22,462 nt of DNA from JAXDLH01 sp034666705. Its GTDB lineage: Bacteria > Chloroflexota > UBA6077 > SHYK01. Position 1 is the first letter of the stretch. The number at the start of each line of letters is the position of its first letter. Location of the stretch: positions 1 through 22,462 of the forward strand of contig JAXDLH010000045.1 in the NCBI GenBank assembly GCA_034666705.1. Direction: 5' to 3'. The notes under the pieces were generated by a model. That model was not told the DNA's origin. It worked only from the letters and a program-made list of their open reading frames with translations, and made no database searches. A program made the translations under genes and the position numbers. Below, piece after piece: positions 1 to 7,774 of the stretch.

Positions 1-20
1 CCTAAACGGCTCCGCCCCCC

Positions 21-689
21 ATGTCCGACCACGATCGTTCGCCGCTGCTGATCCTCTTGCCCGTCAAGCGCCTCGGGGAGGCGAAACAACGGCTGGCTGG
101 GGTGCTGGACGCCGAGCACCGGGCCCGCCTCGTCGTGGCCATGCTGACCGACGTGGTACAGATCCTTGTCAAGGCCGAGCTCGAACCGTGGGTCGTCACG
201 CCGGACGAGACAGTACTCAGTCTCACGGCCAAGTTGGGCGCGCGTGGATACCGCGAAACGGCCGCAACTGGCTCGCTCAATGCGGCTCTGGACGCGGCCG
301 AGCGGACGCTGCGCCAACCCACCGGGCGCTTGCTCGTACTGCTCCCTGATACTCCGCTCGTCGCAGTCGCCGAGCTTCAGGAGCTCATCGCCGCAGGTCG
401 AGACGGGGACGGGTTGGGCGCAGACGTGGTGCTCGCGCCCGACGGGGCGCGACGCGGCTGCAACGCGATGCTCCTGGCCCCGGGCATCCGCCTGCCGTTC
501 AGCTTTGGGGAAGGCAGCTACGCGCGATACGCGGCCACGGCGGCGGCGACAGGACTGAGAAGCGTTGAGTTCAATCGCCCTGGCCTGGCGCTCGACGTCG
601 ACGAACCCGCGGACATTCAGGCCGCGAGCGAGCTCGCGATCATCCGGGGAGCTGCCCCCGCTACGCTCGCCTTCTTGAGTCGTACATGA
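21..689 (+). CDS. cofC: CofC-like 2-phospho-L-lactate / phosphoenolpyruvate guanylyltransferase
   Basis: 222 aa. CofC-family enzymes transfer GMP from GTP to 2-phospholactate (or to PEP in many bacteria), giving the activated acid later joined to Fo during coenzyme F420 synthesis in the cytoplasm. Seen: the N-terminal strand LLILLPVKRLGEAKQRLAG with the Lys/Lys-Arg nucleotide-binding pattern (about residues 8-27), LLVLLPDTPL carrying the central Asp (about 105-114), PDGARRGCNAMLL (about 140-152), the FSFGEGSYARY element (about 160-170) and the closing DVDEPADI motif. Family members usually have His in the FG.GS...H element, and here Tyr occupies that place. An in-frame stop at 3-5 fixes ATG 21 as the first ATG; no good ribosome binding site precedes it. 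The gene may be coupled to an upstream gene outside the window. No other F420 gene is present here. The choice between phospholactate and PEP as substrate cannot be made from sequence. Confidence 0.9.
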   Translation: MSDHDRSPLLILLPVKRLGEAKQRLAGVLDAEHRARLVVAMLTDVVQILVKAELEPWVVTPDETVLSLTAKLGARGYRETAATGSLNAALDAAERTLRQPTGRLLVLLPDTPLVAVAELQELIAAGRDGDGLGADVVLAPDGARRGCNAMLLAPGIRLPFSFGEGSYARYAATAAATGLRSVEFNRPGLALDVDEPADIQAASELAIIRGAAPATLAFLSRT

Positions 690-764
690 GGACCCGCAGT
701 GAGCCACAGGACGGTACGGATTGAACGTCCGCGCTGTGCATGGGCACGGATCCAGTTCGGCCGC

Positions 765-1025
765 TTAGAGTGCGCGAACCTCGAACCGAATGACGTTGCC
801 CTCGCTCCGGCGGTACCGCACATCCTTGTTCATCTGCCGAGCAGCCCGCGTCAGACGACGCTTCACCGTACGCTTCTGGTCTGCATCGCTGAGGGTAACT
901 TCGCCACCCTCACCTTGATCGAGGCCGCGAATGAACTCGCTATATTCGGAAAGGTCCACCGAGCCGCGGCGGCGTGCGCGCATTGCAGCGACTTCGTCCG
1001 CATTGAGGCGCCTGAACATTGGCAT
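765..1025 (-). CDS. Small basic hypothetical protein (86 aa)
   Basis: Function not recognised. The start is set at the ATG encoding MPMFRR because GGGGAG lies 6 nt upstream; a longer 112-aa reading is possible but adds residues with no such site. The protein is small, charged and lacks membrane segments. It has an acidic middle (DLSEYSEF, about residues 24-31; GEGGEV, about 38-43), a strongly basic stretch KRTVKRRLTRAARQ (about 51-64) and the ending RYRRSEGNVIRFEV. The alternation of a basic helix with a final beta strand would fit a small nucleic-acid-binding or ribosome-associated protein, but this is only inference. It stands alone between the convergent cofC gene and the ATPase gene. Its upstream region holds two TATACT hexamers and two inverted repeats, which suggests its own regulated promoter. 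Confidence 0.7.
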   Translation of the reverse strand: MPMFRRLNADEVAAMRARRRGSVDLSEYSEFIRGLDQGEGGEVTLSDADQKRTVKRRLTRAARQMNKDVRYRRSEGNVIRFEVRAL

Positions 1026-1053
1026 CGAGCGCTCCCCATCAACAGATGGACCC

Positions 1054-1059
1054 AGTATA
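1054..1059 (-). promoter_or_regulatory. Candidate -10 element (TATACT) for the 86-aa gene
   Basis: TATACT on the minus strand, with a predicted transcription start about 20 nt before the start codon at 1025. No good -35 lies at 16-18 bp; a TTGACA is present but only 11 bp away. A second TATACT lies at 1131-1136. Weak call based on one hexamer. Confidence 0.3.
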
Positions 1060-1143
1060 CGCGCCGATGCTGTCAACTCGCCATGCTTCAACGCATACAC
1101 CAATGTCGCTCACATACGGCGCTGGGTGACAGTATAGGGTCGC

Positions 1144-1155
1144 TCTGACGTCAGA
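1144..1155. promoter_or_regulatory. Perfect 12-bp palindrome upstream of the 86-aa gene
   Basis: TCTGACGTCAGA is fully self-complementary. It lies 8 bp upstream of the second TATACT (1131-1136), about where a -35 element would be, so it could be an operator. It carries the CRE/ATF-like core TGACGTCA, but no bacterial factor can be assigned from the sequence. Confidence 0.35.
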
Positions 1156-1198
1156 CCGCGGGCTAATGCGCTCGCGTCGGTCGGCAGAGAGTGCAGTA

Positions 1199-1214
1199 TG
1201 TGAACGCGGTCACA
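1199..1214. promoter_or_regulatory. CRP-like binding site TGTGA-N6-TCACA
   Basis: Exact match to the core consensus of CRP (cAMP receptor protein) sites, TGTGA-N6-TCACA, with flanking gtat/atac that extends the dyad. It lies between the stop of the ATPase gene (1233) and the upstream region of the 86-aa gene, about 175-190 bp before the latter's start codon. It could be an activator site for that gene or simply a short hairpin after the ATPase stop; no T-tract follows it, which argues against a terminator. Confidence 0.45.
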
Positions 1215-1232
1215 CAAATACCATGTTGCCGA

Positions 1233-2972
1233 CTAAAGGCTCACGAAGTACGTCTCGCACGCCCGATCGATCAACAATCGGTTCATCTCCGCGGGCACCA
1301 TCTTGTACTTCGCGATAGAGATGATTTGATCGATGATGTCACGTGGCTGGCACATCCGGAGCGGACGGCCAACGGGACGGTAGAACCGGTCGAGAAGGTA
1401 CTTGAACATCGACTCTTCAAACTGGACACCACGTCGATTGCACATCAATTGAAAGATCGCGCGAAACTGGTTCTCATCCGGGTCCAGTACGTTGATCTTG
1501 AACTTGATGCGGCGAAGGAACGCGTCGTCCACGAGGTCCTTCGGATCGAGGTTCGTCGAGAAGACGATCAACTGCTCGAACGGAATAGAGATCTTCTTGC
1601 CGGTATTCAGGGTGAGGAAGTCGACGCGCTTCTCGAGCGGCACGATCCAGCGATTCAACAGGTCCTGGGGCCGAATCATCTGGCGGCCGAAGTCGTCGAT
1701 CAGGAACATCCCGCCGTTTGCTTTCATTTGCAGCGGGGCCTCGTAATACTTCCCGTTGTCGTTATAGAGCAGGTCGAGACTCGACATCGTCAGCTCGCCG
1801 CCAACCATGACGACGGGCCGCTCGATCTTGACCCAGCGTGCGTCCCAGTCCGGCCGTTTCGGCAGCCCATCGGGCCCCTTCTCCTCAACCGGCGAATGGT
1901 TGATGGCGTCGAACACTTTGATAACCGACCCGTCGACTTCGACCGCGTAGGGCATGAAGAGGTGATCGCCCATGAGCTTCATGATGCGCTCGGCGATCGA
2001 GGTCTTGCCGTTGCCGGGATAGCCAAAGAGGAACATCGAGGAGCCTGAGTTGACTGCGGGCCCAACCTCGTCGAGCACGCTGTCGTTGATGATGAGGTCC
2101 TGGAAGGCGCGCCGAATGTTCTCCTGGGTCACGACGACGTTCCGCACCGTCTGCGCTAGCGCGGACTTCACGTAGTCCTCGAAGGGAACGGGGGCAGGGC
2201 CCGTGTACGTCAACTTGTCCATGGAGTCGCGGGCGCGTGACGCGCCCTTCTCAGTGATCGCATAGAGGTACCCGGCGTCGCCGAGGCCTCGCTGGGCCTT
2301 GATCTCGATCGCCGCATCGTGGCGCAGCGCCTCGAGAATCTCGCTGACGATGCCGGGGAACGGCAGCGCCACCCGCTCCGCAATCGCGATCCCGATCAGC
2401 TCGTTCGCCGCATAGAGGGTGCGGAGGATCAAGTCGGTGAGGAATGGCCGGGATACGCCCGTATCCTCCAGCGTGACCGGCCGTGGCGGATAAAACTGCA
2501 TGGCACCAGTATCGGCCGGTCGCGGCTCTGGCGCCACCGTCGAGAACCGGTTCGTCGGCGGGCCTACCCGCGGGCCTTCGGCAACTGAGTCGGCTGCTGG
2601 CGCGGCGGGCGCGACCGGCGACGTGGGAGGATCCGCTTGCGCCGCTGGTGGCTTCGGCGGCGCTGGCGGAGCCTGAGGGACGGGCGATTGCGCGGCGGCG
2701 ACCGCAGGCGAGCTCGCTAGCGGGGCGGCAGGTGCGGGCCGCTCGGTAGGCGCTGCCGCGAGGACGACCGGGGTTGGGGCGGGCTCGTCTGGCGGAGGCG
2801 CAGAGGGCGGTGTGGTTTGCAGCGACGGGACCGAGAACGCATCGGTAATCGTGTCGTCGGGCGGCGCCGTTTGCTGGGGCAGCGGCGGTCTAGTCTGGGA
2901 GACGTACTGGTTGAGCCGCGCCTGGAGCGACTCGTTGCCCTCGTCGCTCTTTTTCCGATCAAAAATACCCAT
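1233..2972 (-). CDS. AAA+ ATPase with Pro/Ala-rich N-terminal tether
   Basis: 579 aa. The start is the ATG encoding MGIFDRKKSD because GGGAGG lies 8 nt upstream; a 594-aa reading beginning 15 codons earlier lacks this support. Order of parts: a short charged head (1-25), a Pro/Ala-rich low-complexity tether (about 28-165), a helical and winged-helix-like region (about 170-275), then the AAA+ module. Walker A is GYPGNGKT (317-324), Walker B is FLIDDFG (423-429), the sensor-1 Asn is in FSTN (471-474), FLRRIKFKI (about 485-493) supplies arginine-finger candidates, and QPRD (542-545) precedes the lid helices. The ATPase core resembles MoxR/RavA-type or Lon-like loaders in general outline, but I cannot assign a subfamily or substrate. 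The tether suggests docking to a partner or membrane complex. It has its own strong promoter (3016-3045) and is followed by no obvious terminator. Confidence 0.9.
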   Translation of the reverse strand: MGIFDRKKSDEGNESLQARLNQYVSQTRPPLPQQTAPPDDTITDAFSVPSLQTTPPSAPPPDEPAPTPVVLAAAPTERPAPAAPLASSPAVAAAQSPVPQAPPAPPKPPAAQADPPTSPVAPAAPAADSVAEGPRVGPPTNRFSTVAPEPRPADTGAMQFYPPRPVTLEDTGVSRPFLTDLILRTLYAANELIGIAIAERVALPFPGIVSEILEALRHDAAIEIKAQRGLGDAGYLYAITEKGASRARDSMDKLTYTGPAPVPFEDYVKSALAQTVRNVVVTQENIRRAFQDLIINDSVLDEVGPAVNSGSSMFLFGYPGNGKTSIAERIMKLMGDHLFMPYAVEVDGSVIKVFDAINHSPVEEKGPDGLPKRPDWDARWVKIERPVVMVGGELTMSSLDLLYNDNGKYYEAPLQMKANGGMFLIDDFGRQMIRPQDLLNRWIVPLEKRVDFLTLNTGKKISIPFEQLIVFSTNLDPKDLVDDAFLRRIKFKINVLDPDENQFRAIFQLMCNRRGVQFEESMFKYLLDRFYRPVGRPLRMCQPRDIIDQIISIAKYKMVPAEMNRLLIDRACETYFVSL

Positions 2973-3015
2973 CGAGTACGCCTCCCGCGCAGCTAGACCG
3001 CCACCAGCGGTTGAC

Positions 3016-3045
3016 ATGATAGGAAGCCGACAACTCGTGTGTCAA
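3016..3045 (-). promoter_or_regulatory. Sigma70-type promoter for the AAA+ ATPase gene
   Basis: On the minus strand TTGACA (3040-3045) is separated by 18 bp from TATCAT (3016-3021). The -35 is a perfect match and the -10 matches 5 of 6. The predicted transcript starts near 3009, giving a 5' leader of about 35 nt with the GGGAGG site in it. Confidence 0.65.
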
Positions 3046-3089
3046 TCGTCACGAACCGCAAAATGACGATCCACTTCGCCGCCGAAGGC

Positions 3090-3287
3090 TCAGCAGCACC
3101 CGTCCTTGAAGCCGCAGTTGGCACAGATCGCTGCCTTGCTCCCCCGAACTGCGCCAATCGGGAAACCGCATACGGGGCATGGAATGTGCAGCGGGTCCGC
3201 CACGATGGGTACGAGCCGGGTGCGGACGTCGTGCTGGGATGTTCCTCCGCCCTCCGCCAGCTTCGGCTGCTCATCGTGCGGATGCAT
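3090..3287 (-). CDS. Small zinc-ribbon protein (65 aa)
   Basis: The hydrophilic N-terminus (MHPHDEQPKL) is followed by a compact Cys cluster: CPVC (37-40), CANC (55-58) and a terminal CC (64-65). Two CxxC knuckles spaced by 14 residues predict one structural zinc site; the final Cys pair is extra and unusual. The start has AGGAG about 6 nt upstream, so the gene is well supported despite its size. It follows the S41 protease gene by 50 bp on the same strand and may be cotranscribed with it, then is followed after 117 bp by the ATPase gene, which has its own promoter. Role unknown; such ribbons commonly mediate protein or nucleic-acid contacts. Confidence 0.75.
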   Translation of the reverse strand: MHPHDEQPKLAEGGGTSQHDVRTRLVPIVADPLHIPCPVCGFPIGAVRGSKAAICANCGFKDGCC

Positions 3288-3337
3288 GCGATCTCCTACT
3301 CATGATTACGCCCCATGACGACCCGGCGCCGCCCGTA

Positions 3338-4837
3338 TCAGCCCCGGTTGTTCAGCTCGTTCAAGCGCCCAATCGCTCGCTCGAGCTGAGGATCGCGCCC
3401 GGCAATCCAATCGTCGACGGTGCTCGACACCTGCTCGTCCGGACTCACACCCACTTTATTGATCGGCGCACCCGCCGGTGTGATCAACTTCTCCGCGGCG
3501 AGGCGCACCTGGGACCCATCGGGGAGCGGAATGAGCACGCCACGACCAACGATGCCGGCAGACTTCTCGCCGATCACGGTTGCCAGATTGGCCTCGTGGA
3601 GGGCTGCGGTCAAGAGCTCAGCGCCCGAGGCCGTGTCGCGGTCGGTCAACACGACGACCGGCGGTCGCGGGCTCAACGCAGTGCCGCTCCCTCGAAGGAC
3701 GCCTACCTGCCCGGAACGGTTCACGTCCAACGCGATCATTCCGTCGCCCAGGAACATCGATCCGATCTCGCCGACCGCTTGCAGATCGTTCCCGCCGTTG
3801 CCGCGCAGGTCGATGATCCAGCCTTTGTCACCGCGTCGGTTCGATTCCACGAGCGCTTCACGAACGGTCTGAGCCACGTCGGAGTCGAGCGTCATGACAC
3901 GCAGGTACTCGTAATCGTTCTGCCTACGCGACTCAACCGACGGTCGCTCGACCGGCGCCCGCGTCAGCGTCACGTCGCGCGAGCCCGCGGCGCCTCGCGA
4001 CTGAACCGTCAGCACGACGTCGGTATCCGGGATACCCCGGATGTCGAAGCCAATCTCGGATACGGGATCTCCCGCGGTGGGCCGGCCGTTCACCGCGAGG
4101 ATTGCGTCGCCCACGCGCAGCCCACCGCGCGCGGCCGGCCCGTTGACGGACACCTCGCGTACGACGGGGGGATTGGCGGGATCGAGCCTCGCCAGGACGA
4201 TGCCGATGCCGGCGAATCCTGATCCCTGCGTCTGCTGTACTGCACGACTGTCGAGATAGAGTGAGTAGGGGTCGTTCAGCGCCTGCAGCATGCCACGAAC
4301 CGTCGCCTGACCGACCTGACCCACGTCCTGCCGATCCGCAACCTTGGTCATGAACTTCTTGTACGCCGCGGCGAACGGTGCCCAGACGGCGTCGGGATCC
4401 CTCGATTGGCCCGCGGAAGCGACGGCCACCAAATCCGAGGCCACTGGCAGGATTCCCTCCGCCGCGGCGCCCGCATCGAACCCGCGCACCGCACCCTGGA
4501 CCAAAACTGCGGGATCCACAGGATCCACGTAGTTCTGCAATACCCGGCCGTAGACTTGATACAGGTCGTCGTCGGTCAGGAGCTCCGATGATGGCTGCGA
4601 GCTCCGGGCGGCAGTGCGTTGCGCGGCGGTCTGGGATGCGCTCCCCTGATTCCCCTCAAGGAATGTGACGAGTTGGCTCAGGTCAGGAGCGTCGCCACCA
4701 CCGCCGACCGAGGTGCATCCAGTGCACAGCGCGGCGAGCGCGCACAGCACGAGCGAGGCCCATACCTGCGCCGGAGCGCGCCTACGAACTACGGTCGCTG
4801 AATTGCGCATCAGCCGCAACGCATCCTCACTTCCCAT
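3338..4837 (-). CDS. S41-family (CtpA-like) PDZ protease, predicted lipoprotein
   Basis: 499 aa from the first ATG; an alternative ATG at 4810 (490 aa, MRNSATV...) fits a usual signal-peptide length and the possible promoter better. Seen: basic n-region, hydrophobic stretch and lipobox LCTGC with lipidated Cys41; the family motif NDPYSLYLD (about 188-196, DPHS-like); PDZ domain (about 200-290) with GLRVGDAILAVNG; the S41 core DLRGNGGND (343-351); catalytic Ser404 in DTASGAELL and Lys425 in GEKSAGIVGRG. C-terminal processing proteases cut exported proteins at or near the C-terminus using a Ser-Lys dyad, here on the outer face of the membrane. Odd point: about 60 extra residues (roughly 120-175) sit between the YVDPVD segment and NDPYS, where CtpA proteins are usually continuous. 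It is divergent from a lipoprotein cyclophilin, which suggests a shared extracytoplasmic folding and quality-control role. Confidence 0.92.
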   Translation of the reverse strand: MGSEDALRLMRNSATVVRRRAPAQVWASLVLCALAALCTGCTSVGGGGDAPDLSQLVTFLEGNQGSASQTAAQRTAARSSQPSSELLTDDDLYQVYGRVLQNYVDPVDPAVLVQGAVRGFDAGAAAEGILPVASDLVAVASAGQSRDPDAVWAPFAAAYKKFMTKVADRQDVGQVGQATVRGMLQALNDPYSLYLDSRAVQQTQGSGFAGIGIVLARLDPANPPVVREVSVNGPAARGGLRVGDAILAVNGRPTAGDPVSEIGFDIRGIPDTDVVLTVQSRGAAGSRDVTLTRAPVERPSVESRRQNDYEYLRVMTLDSDVAQTVREALVESNRRGDKGWIIDLRGNGGNDLQAVGEIGSMFLGDGMIALDVNRSGQVGVLRGSGTALSPRPPVVVLTDRDTASGAELLTAALHEANLATVIGEKSAGIVGRGVLIPLPDGSQVRLAAEKLITPAGAPINKVGVSPDEQVSSTVDDWIAGRDPQLERAIGRLNELNNRG

Positions 4838-4851
4838 ACGCTCGCTGCGTA

Positions 4852-4880
4852 ATCATCCGCTGCCAGGCTCGCGGGTGCAA
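4852..4880 (-). promoter_or_regulatory. Weak candidate promoter for the S41 protease gene
   Basis: TTGCAC (4875-4880), 17-bp spacer, GATGAT (4852-4857) on the minus strand. The matches are 3 of 6 and 4 of 6 with ideal spacing. The predicted transcript start near 4845 would leave a usable leader only if the ATG at 4810 is the true start. Confidence 0.3.
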
Positions 4881-4983
4881 GGCCGCGCGCAGAACGATGG
4901 TCCGGATGCCGTATACATGGCACCCGGCCACGAATCCGCGGTAGCCTATGCGAGCAAATAGAACGATCCATGTGGGGAGAACC

Positions 4984-5616
4984 GTGATCTCAAGTCGAAA
5001 ACGCGGGTCGCTGGCCGCGCTCCTCGTGAGCGCAATTTTGCTGGCCGCCTGCCAGTCCCAGACCGCAACCGGAGGAGGATGCACCGTGAAGCCGAACCAA
5101 CAGTGGGCAAGCCCGCCCGACCTCACGATCGATACGACGAAGCACTACACCGCGACGATCTCGACGACGAAGGGCGACATCGACGTCGATCTCCTTGCCA
5201 AAGACGTGCCGCAGACCGTGAACAACTTCGTCTTCCTGGCGCAGCAGTGCTTCTACAACGACGTCAAATTCCATCGCATCATTCAGGGATTCATGATCCA
5301 GACCGGCGACCCGCAGGGTACCGGAGCTGGTGGACCAGGCTACAAGTTCGCTGACGAGCCCGTGGTCGGCGATTACGAGCGGGGCACGCTCGCGATGGCG
5401 AACGCGGGCAAGAACACCAACGGGAGTCAGTTTTTCATCGTCCAGGGAGACGCGGTCCAACTGCCGAAGGCCTACACGATCTTCGGGAAGGTCACGAAGG
5501 GGCTGGACGTCGTCGATCAGATCGCGAGCGTGCCAGTCGGACCATCTCGTGGGGGTGAACGCTCTTCGCCCCAGCAGGACGTGTTGATCAAGTCCGTGAC
5601 GATACATCAAGGATAG
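4984..5616 (+). CDS. Cyclophilin-type peptidyl-prolyl cis-trans isomerase, lipoprotein
   Basis: 210 aa from GTG 4984, preceded at 4 nt by GGGGAG. This start gives a textbook lipoprotein signal: MISSRKRGS, a hydrophobic core, and lipobox LAAC with Cys23. An ATG 12 codons earlier has no ribosome binding site. The catalytic cyclophilin motifs are intact: FHRIIQGFMIQTGDPQGTG (Arg, Phe, Met and Gln of the active site), then LAMANAGKNTNGSQFFI and the YTIFGKV element. The enzyme accelerates proline isomerisation in folding proteins, here on the outer side of the membrane. It is head-to-head with the S41 protease lipoprotein gene (147 bp between coding regions) and tail-to-tail with ligA, with one base between the stop codons. 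Confidence 0.93.
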   Translation: MISSRKRGSLAALLVSAILLAACQSQTATGGGCTVKPNQQWASPPDLTIDTTKHYTATISTTKGDIDVDLLAKDVPQTVNNFVFLAQQCFYNDVKFHRIIQGFMIQTGDPQGTGAGGPGYKFADEPVVGDYERGTLAMANAGKNTNGSQFFIVQGDAVQLPKAYTIFGKVTKGLDVVDQIASVPVGPSRGGERSSPQQDVLIKSVTIHQG

Positions 5617-5617
5617 T

Positions 5618-7648
5618 TCAGGATGGCAAGCCGGCGATGCGCTCAAACTCGTCCTCGTCCAGAACGGACAGCTTGAGCTGCTGCGCTCGCTGAGCCTTCG
5701 AGCCAGGATCGGCGCCCACGACGACGTGCGTGGTGCGTTTGGTGACGCTGTCTCCAATCGAGGCGCCCAGCTCCTTCACGCGCGCCTCCGCCTCCCCTCG
5801 TGTCCATCGCTCGAGGCGGCCCGTGAACACCCAGAGCGTGCCGGCGAGCGGCAGGTCGCCCCGTTCGACGTGATGCTGCTCCATGTTCACGCCCGCGGCA
5901 CGCAGCTTCGCGATGATGCGCAGGTTGCGCGGCGTGTGCAGGAACTCATACACGCTCCGGCCAATGATCGGTCCGACGCTGTCGGTCTCGGTCAACTCCT
6001 CCGCGCTCGCGGCGAGGAGACGATCCATCGAGCCGAATCGGTCGGCGAGGATCTCGGCGGTGCGCTCACCGACGTGGCGGATTCCGAGCGCGTTGATCAC
6101 CCGACTGAATGGCCGGGTCTTGCTGCCCTCGATCGAGGCGAGCACGTTCTCCGCGCTCTTCTCTCCCATGCGATCCAACCCCACGAGCTGTTCCTTTTCG
6201 AGGCTGTATAGATCGCCGGGGTCCACCACGAGCTTCGCCTGGATCAACACGGCCGCCAGCTTTTCGCCCACGCCCTGGATGTCCATCGCGCCGCGGGAGA
6301 CAAAGTGGACGAGCCCCTCGAACTGCTGGGCCGGGCAGGTCTCGTCGTTCGTGCACCTCGTCATCGCCTCGCCCTCCGGCTTAACGACGGGCGAGCCGCA
6401 CGATGGGCAGGTCGTGGGCATCGCGAACTCTCGCTCGGCTCCCGTGCGCTTGCTGACCACCGGCCCAATGACCTGGGGGATCACCTCACCGGCCCGCTGG
6501 ATCACCACGGTGTCACCGATGCGGATGTCCTTGCGGTGGATGTCCTCCTCGTTGTGCAGGCTTGCGAGCTTGATCACGACGCCCGCGAGCTTCACTGGCT
6601 CCAGAATGGCAAAGGGATTGAGGCTACCGGTGCGTCCGACGTTGATGCCGATGTCACGCAGCATCGTGGTGGCCTGGACGGGGGGAAACTTATAGGCGAT
6701 GGCCCAGCGCGGCTCGCGGCCGACTGAGCCCAGCTCCTCCTGAAGCTGACGCCCGTTGATCTTCGCGACCACGCCGTCGATCTCGTACTCGAGACGGTCG
6801 CGGTCGTGCTCCCAGCTCAGGCAGCGCTCGACGAGCTCGTCGATGCCGTGGACCAGGCTGTTGCGCGGATTGGTTTTGAAACCAAATGCGCTCAACTGCT
6901 CCAGCATCTCCCACTGGGTTTGCGGCAGCGGAGCACCCTCCCACAAACCGATCGCGTACGCGAAAAATGCCAGAGGGCGCTGGCCGGTGATGCGCGAATC
7001 GAGCTGGCGCAACGAGCCCGCCGCCGTGTTGCGGGGGTTCAGGTAGAGCGGCAGGCCCTGGACGGCGCGCTCATTGTTGATCTGCTCGAACGCCGCCTTC
7101 GGCAGGTACACCTCACCGCGCACCTCCAACCTGGACGGCGCGCCCTTGATAGTGAGGGGCACGGTGCGGATCGTCCGCACGTTCGGGGTAATGTCCTCGC
7201 CGTGCACGCCGTCGCCGCGCGTCGCGCCAACGAAGAGGCGGCCGTTTTCGTAGAGCAGCGAGACGGCGAGCCCATCGATCTTGGGCTCGAGGGTGAACTC
7301 CTCCACCTCGCGGTCGAGGAGGCTCACGGCCCTGGCATGCCACGCCCGCAGTTGCTCCGGGGTGAACGCATTGCCCAGGCTGAGCATGGGGATGCGGTGG
7401 GTGACCTCGGCGAACCCTTCGAGCGCCGCGCCGCCGACGCGCTGGGTCGGCGAATCCGGTGACGCCAGCTCCGGATGCTCGCGCTCGAGGTGCAGCAGCT
7501 CCTGAAACAGAGCGTCGTACTCGGCGTCGGTGATCTCCGGTGCGTCGAGGGTGTGATACCGGTAGTTGTGGTACTCGATCTGCTCGCGCAGCCGTTCGAT
7601 GCGCTCGCGAACGTCCTGAACGTCTTCCACGCCGACCTGCCCCGCCAT
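5618..7648 (-). CDS. ligA: NAD+-dependent DNA ligase LigA
   Basis: 676 aa, full length for the family. LigA seals nicks in duplex DNA during replication and repair using NAD+. Seen in order: Ia domain with YHNYRYH and DAEYDALF (about 26-47); adenylation domain with catalytic Lys123 in EPKIDGLAV; the OB fold region; a four-Cys zinc finger (CPSC ... C ... C, near residues 415-440); helix-hairpin-helix repeats with GVGEKLA and the GIRHVGERTA element; and a C-terminal BRCT domain beginning near GTLWVFTGRLERW. The start ATG is preceded by GGAGGGA at close spacing. A PIN-domain gene lies 126 bp upstream on the same strand. No catalytic residue appears missing, so it should be the main replicative ligase. 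Confidence 0.98.
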   Translation of the reverse strand: MAGQVGVEDVQDVRERIERLREQIEYHNYRYHTLDAPEITDAEYDALFQELLHLEREHPELASPDSPTQRVGGAALEGFAEVTHRIPMLSLGNAFTPEQLRAWHARAVSLLDREVEEFTLEPKIDGLAVSLLYENGRLFVGATRGDGVHGEDITPNVRTIRTVPLTIKGAPSRLEVRGEVYLPKAAFEQINNERAVQGLPLYLNPRNTAAGSLRQLDSRITGQRPLAFFAYAIGLWEGAPLPQTQWEMLEQLSAFGFKTNPRNSLVHGIDELVERCLSWEHDRDRLEYEIDGVVAKINGRQLQEELGSVGREPRWAIAYKFPPVQATTMLRDIGINVGRTGSLNPFAILEPVKLAGVVIKLASLHNEEDIHRKDIRIGDTVVIQRAGEVIPQVIGPVVSKRTGAEREFAMPTTCPSCGSPVVKPEGEAMTRCTNDETCPAQQFEGLVHFVSRGAMDIQGVGEKLAAVLIQAKLVVDPGDLYSLEKEQLVGLDRMGEKSAENVLASIEGSKTRPFSRVINALGIRHVGERTAEILADRFGSMDRLLAASAEELTETDSVGPIIGRSVYEFLHTPRNLRIIAKLRAAGVNMEQHHVERGDLPLAGTLWVFTGRLERWTRGEAEARVKELGASIGDSVTKRTTHVVVGADPGSKAQRAQQLKLSVLDEDEFERIAGLPS

Positions 7649-7774
7649 GCTCCCTCCGTCAATGATCCGCGATCACGGCCGACCCGACCAGTCTACGGAC
7701 AGCTACGGCACAGGCGCGTGCGCAGTGCAGTGCCAGGGGGTCACGACCGAATCACGGACATGTCACGGCCCTCG

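Noticed and set aside
1199..1214. Reading the CRP-like dyad as a terminator of the ATPase gene
   Set aside because: The stem has only 5 bp and no T-tract follows, so a protein site is the better reading, although it is not proven.
1191..2048. 285-codon open frame on the plus strand across the ATPase gene
   Set aside because: It is antisense to a clear AAA+ gene, has no recognisable domain, and long antisense frames are expected in GC-rich coding DNA.
3179..4222. 347-codon open frame on the plus strand opposite the S41 protease
   Set aside because: The translation is Arg/His-rich without motifs, whereas the minus strand carries catalytic S41 motifs.
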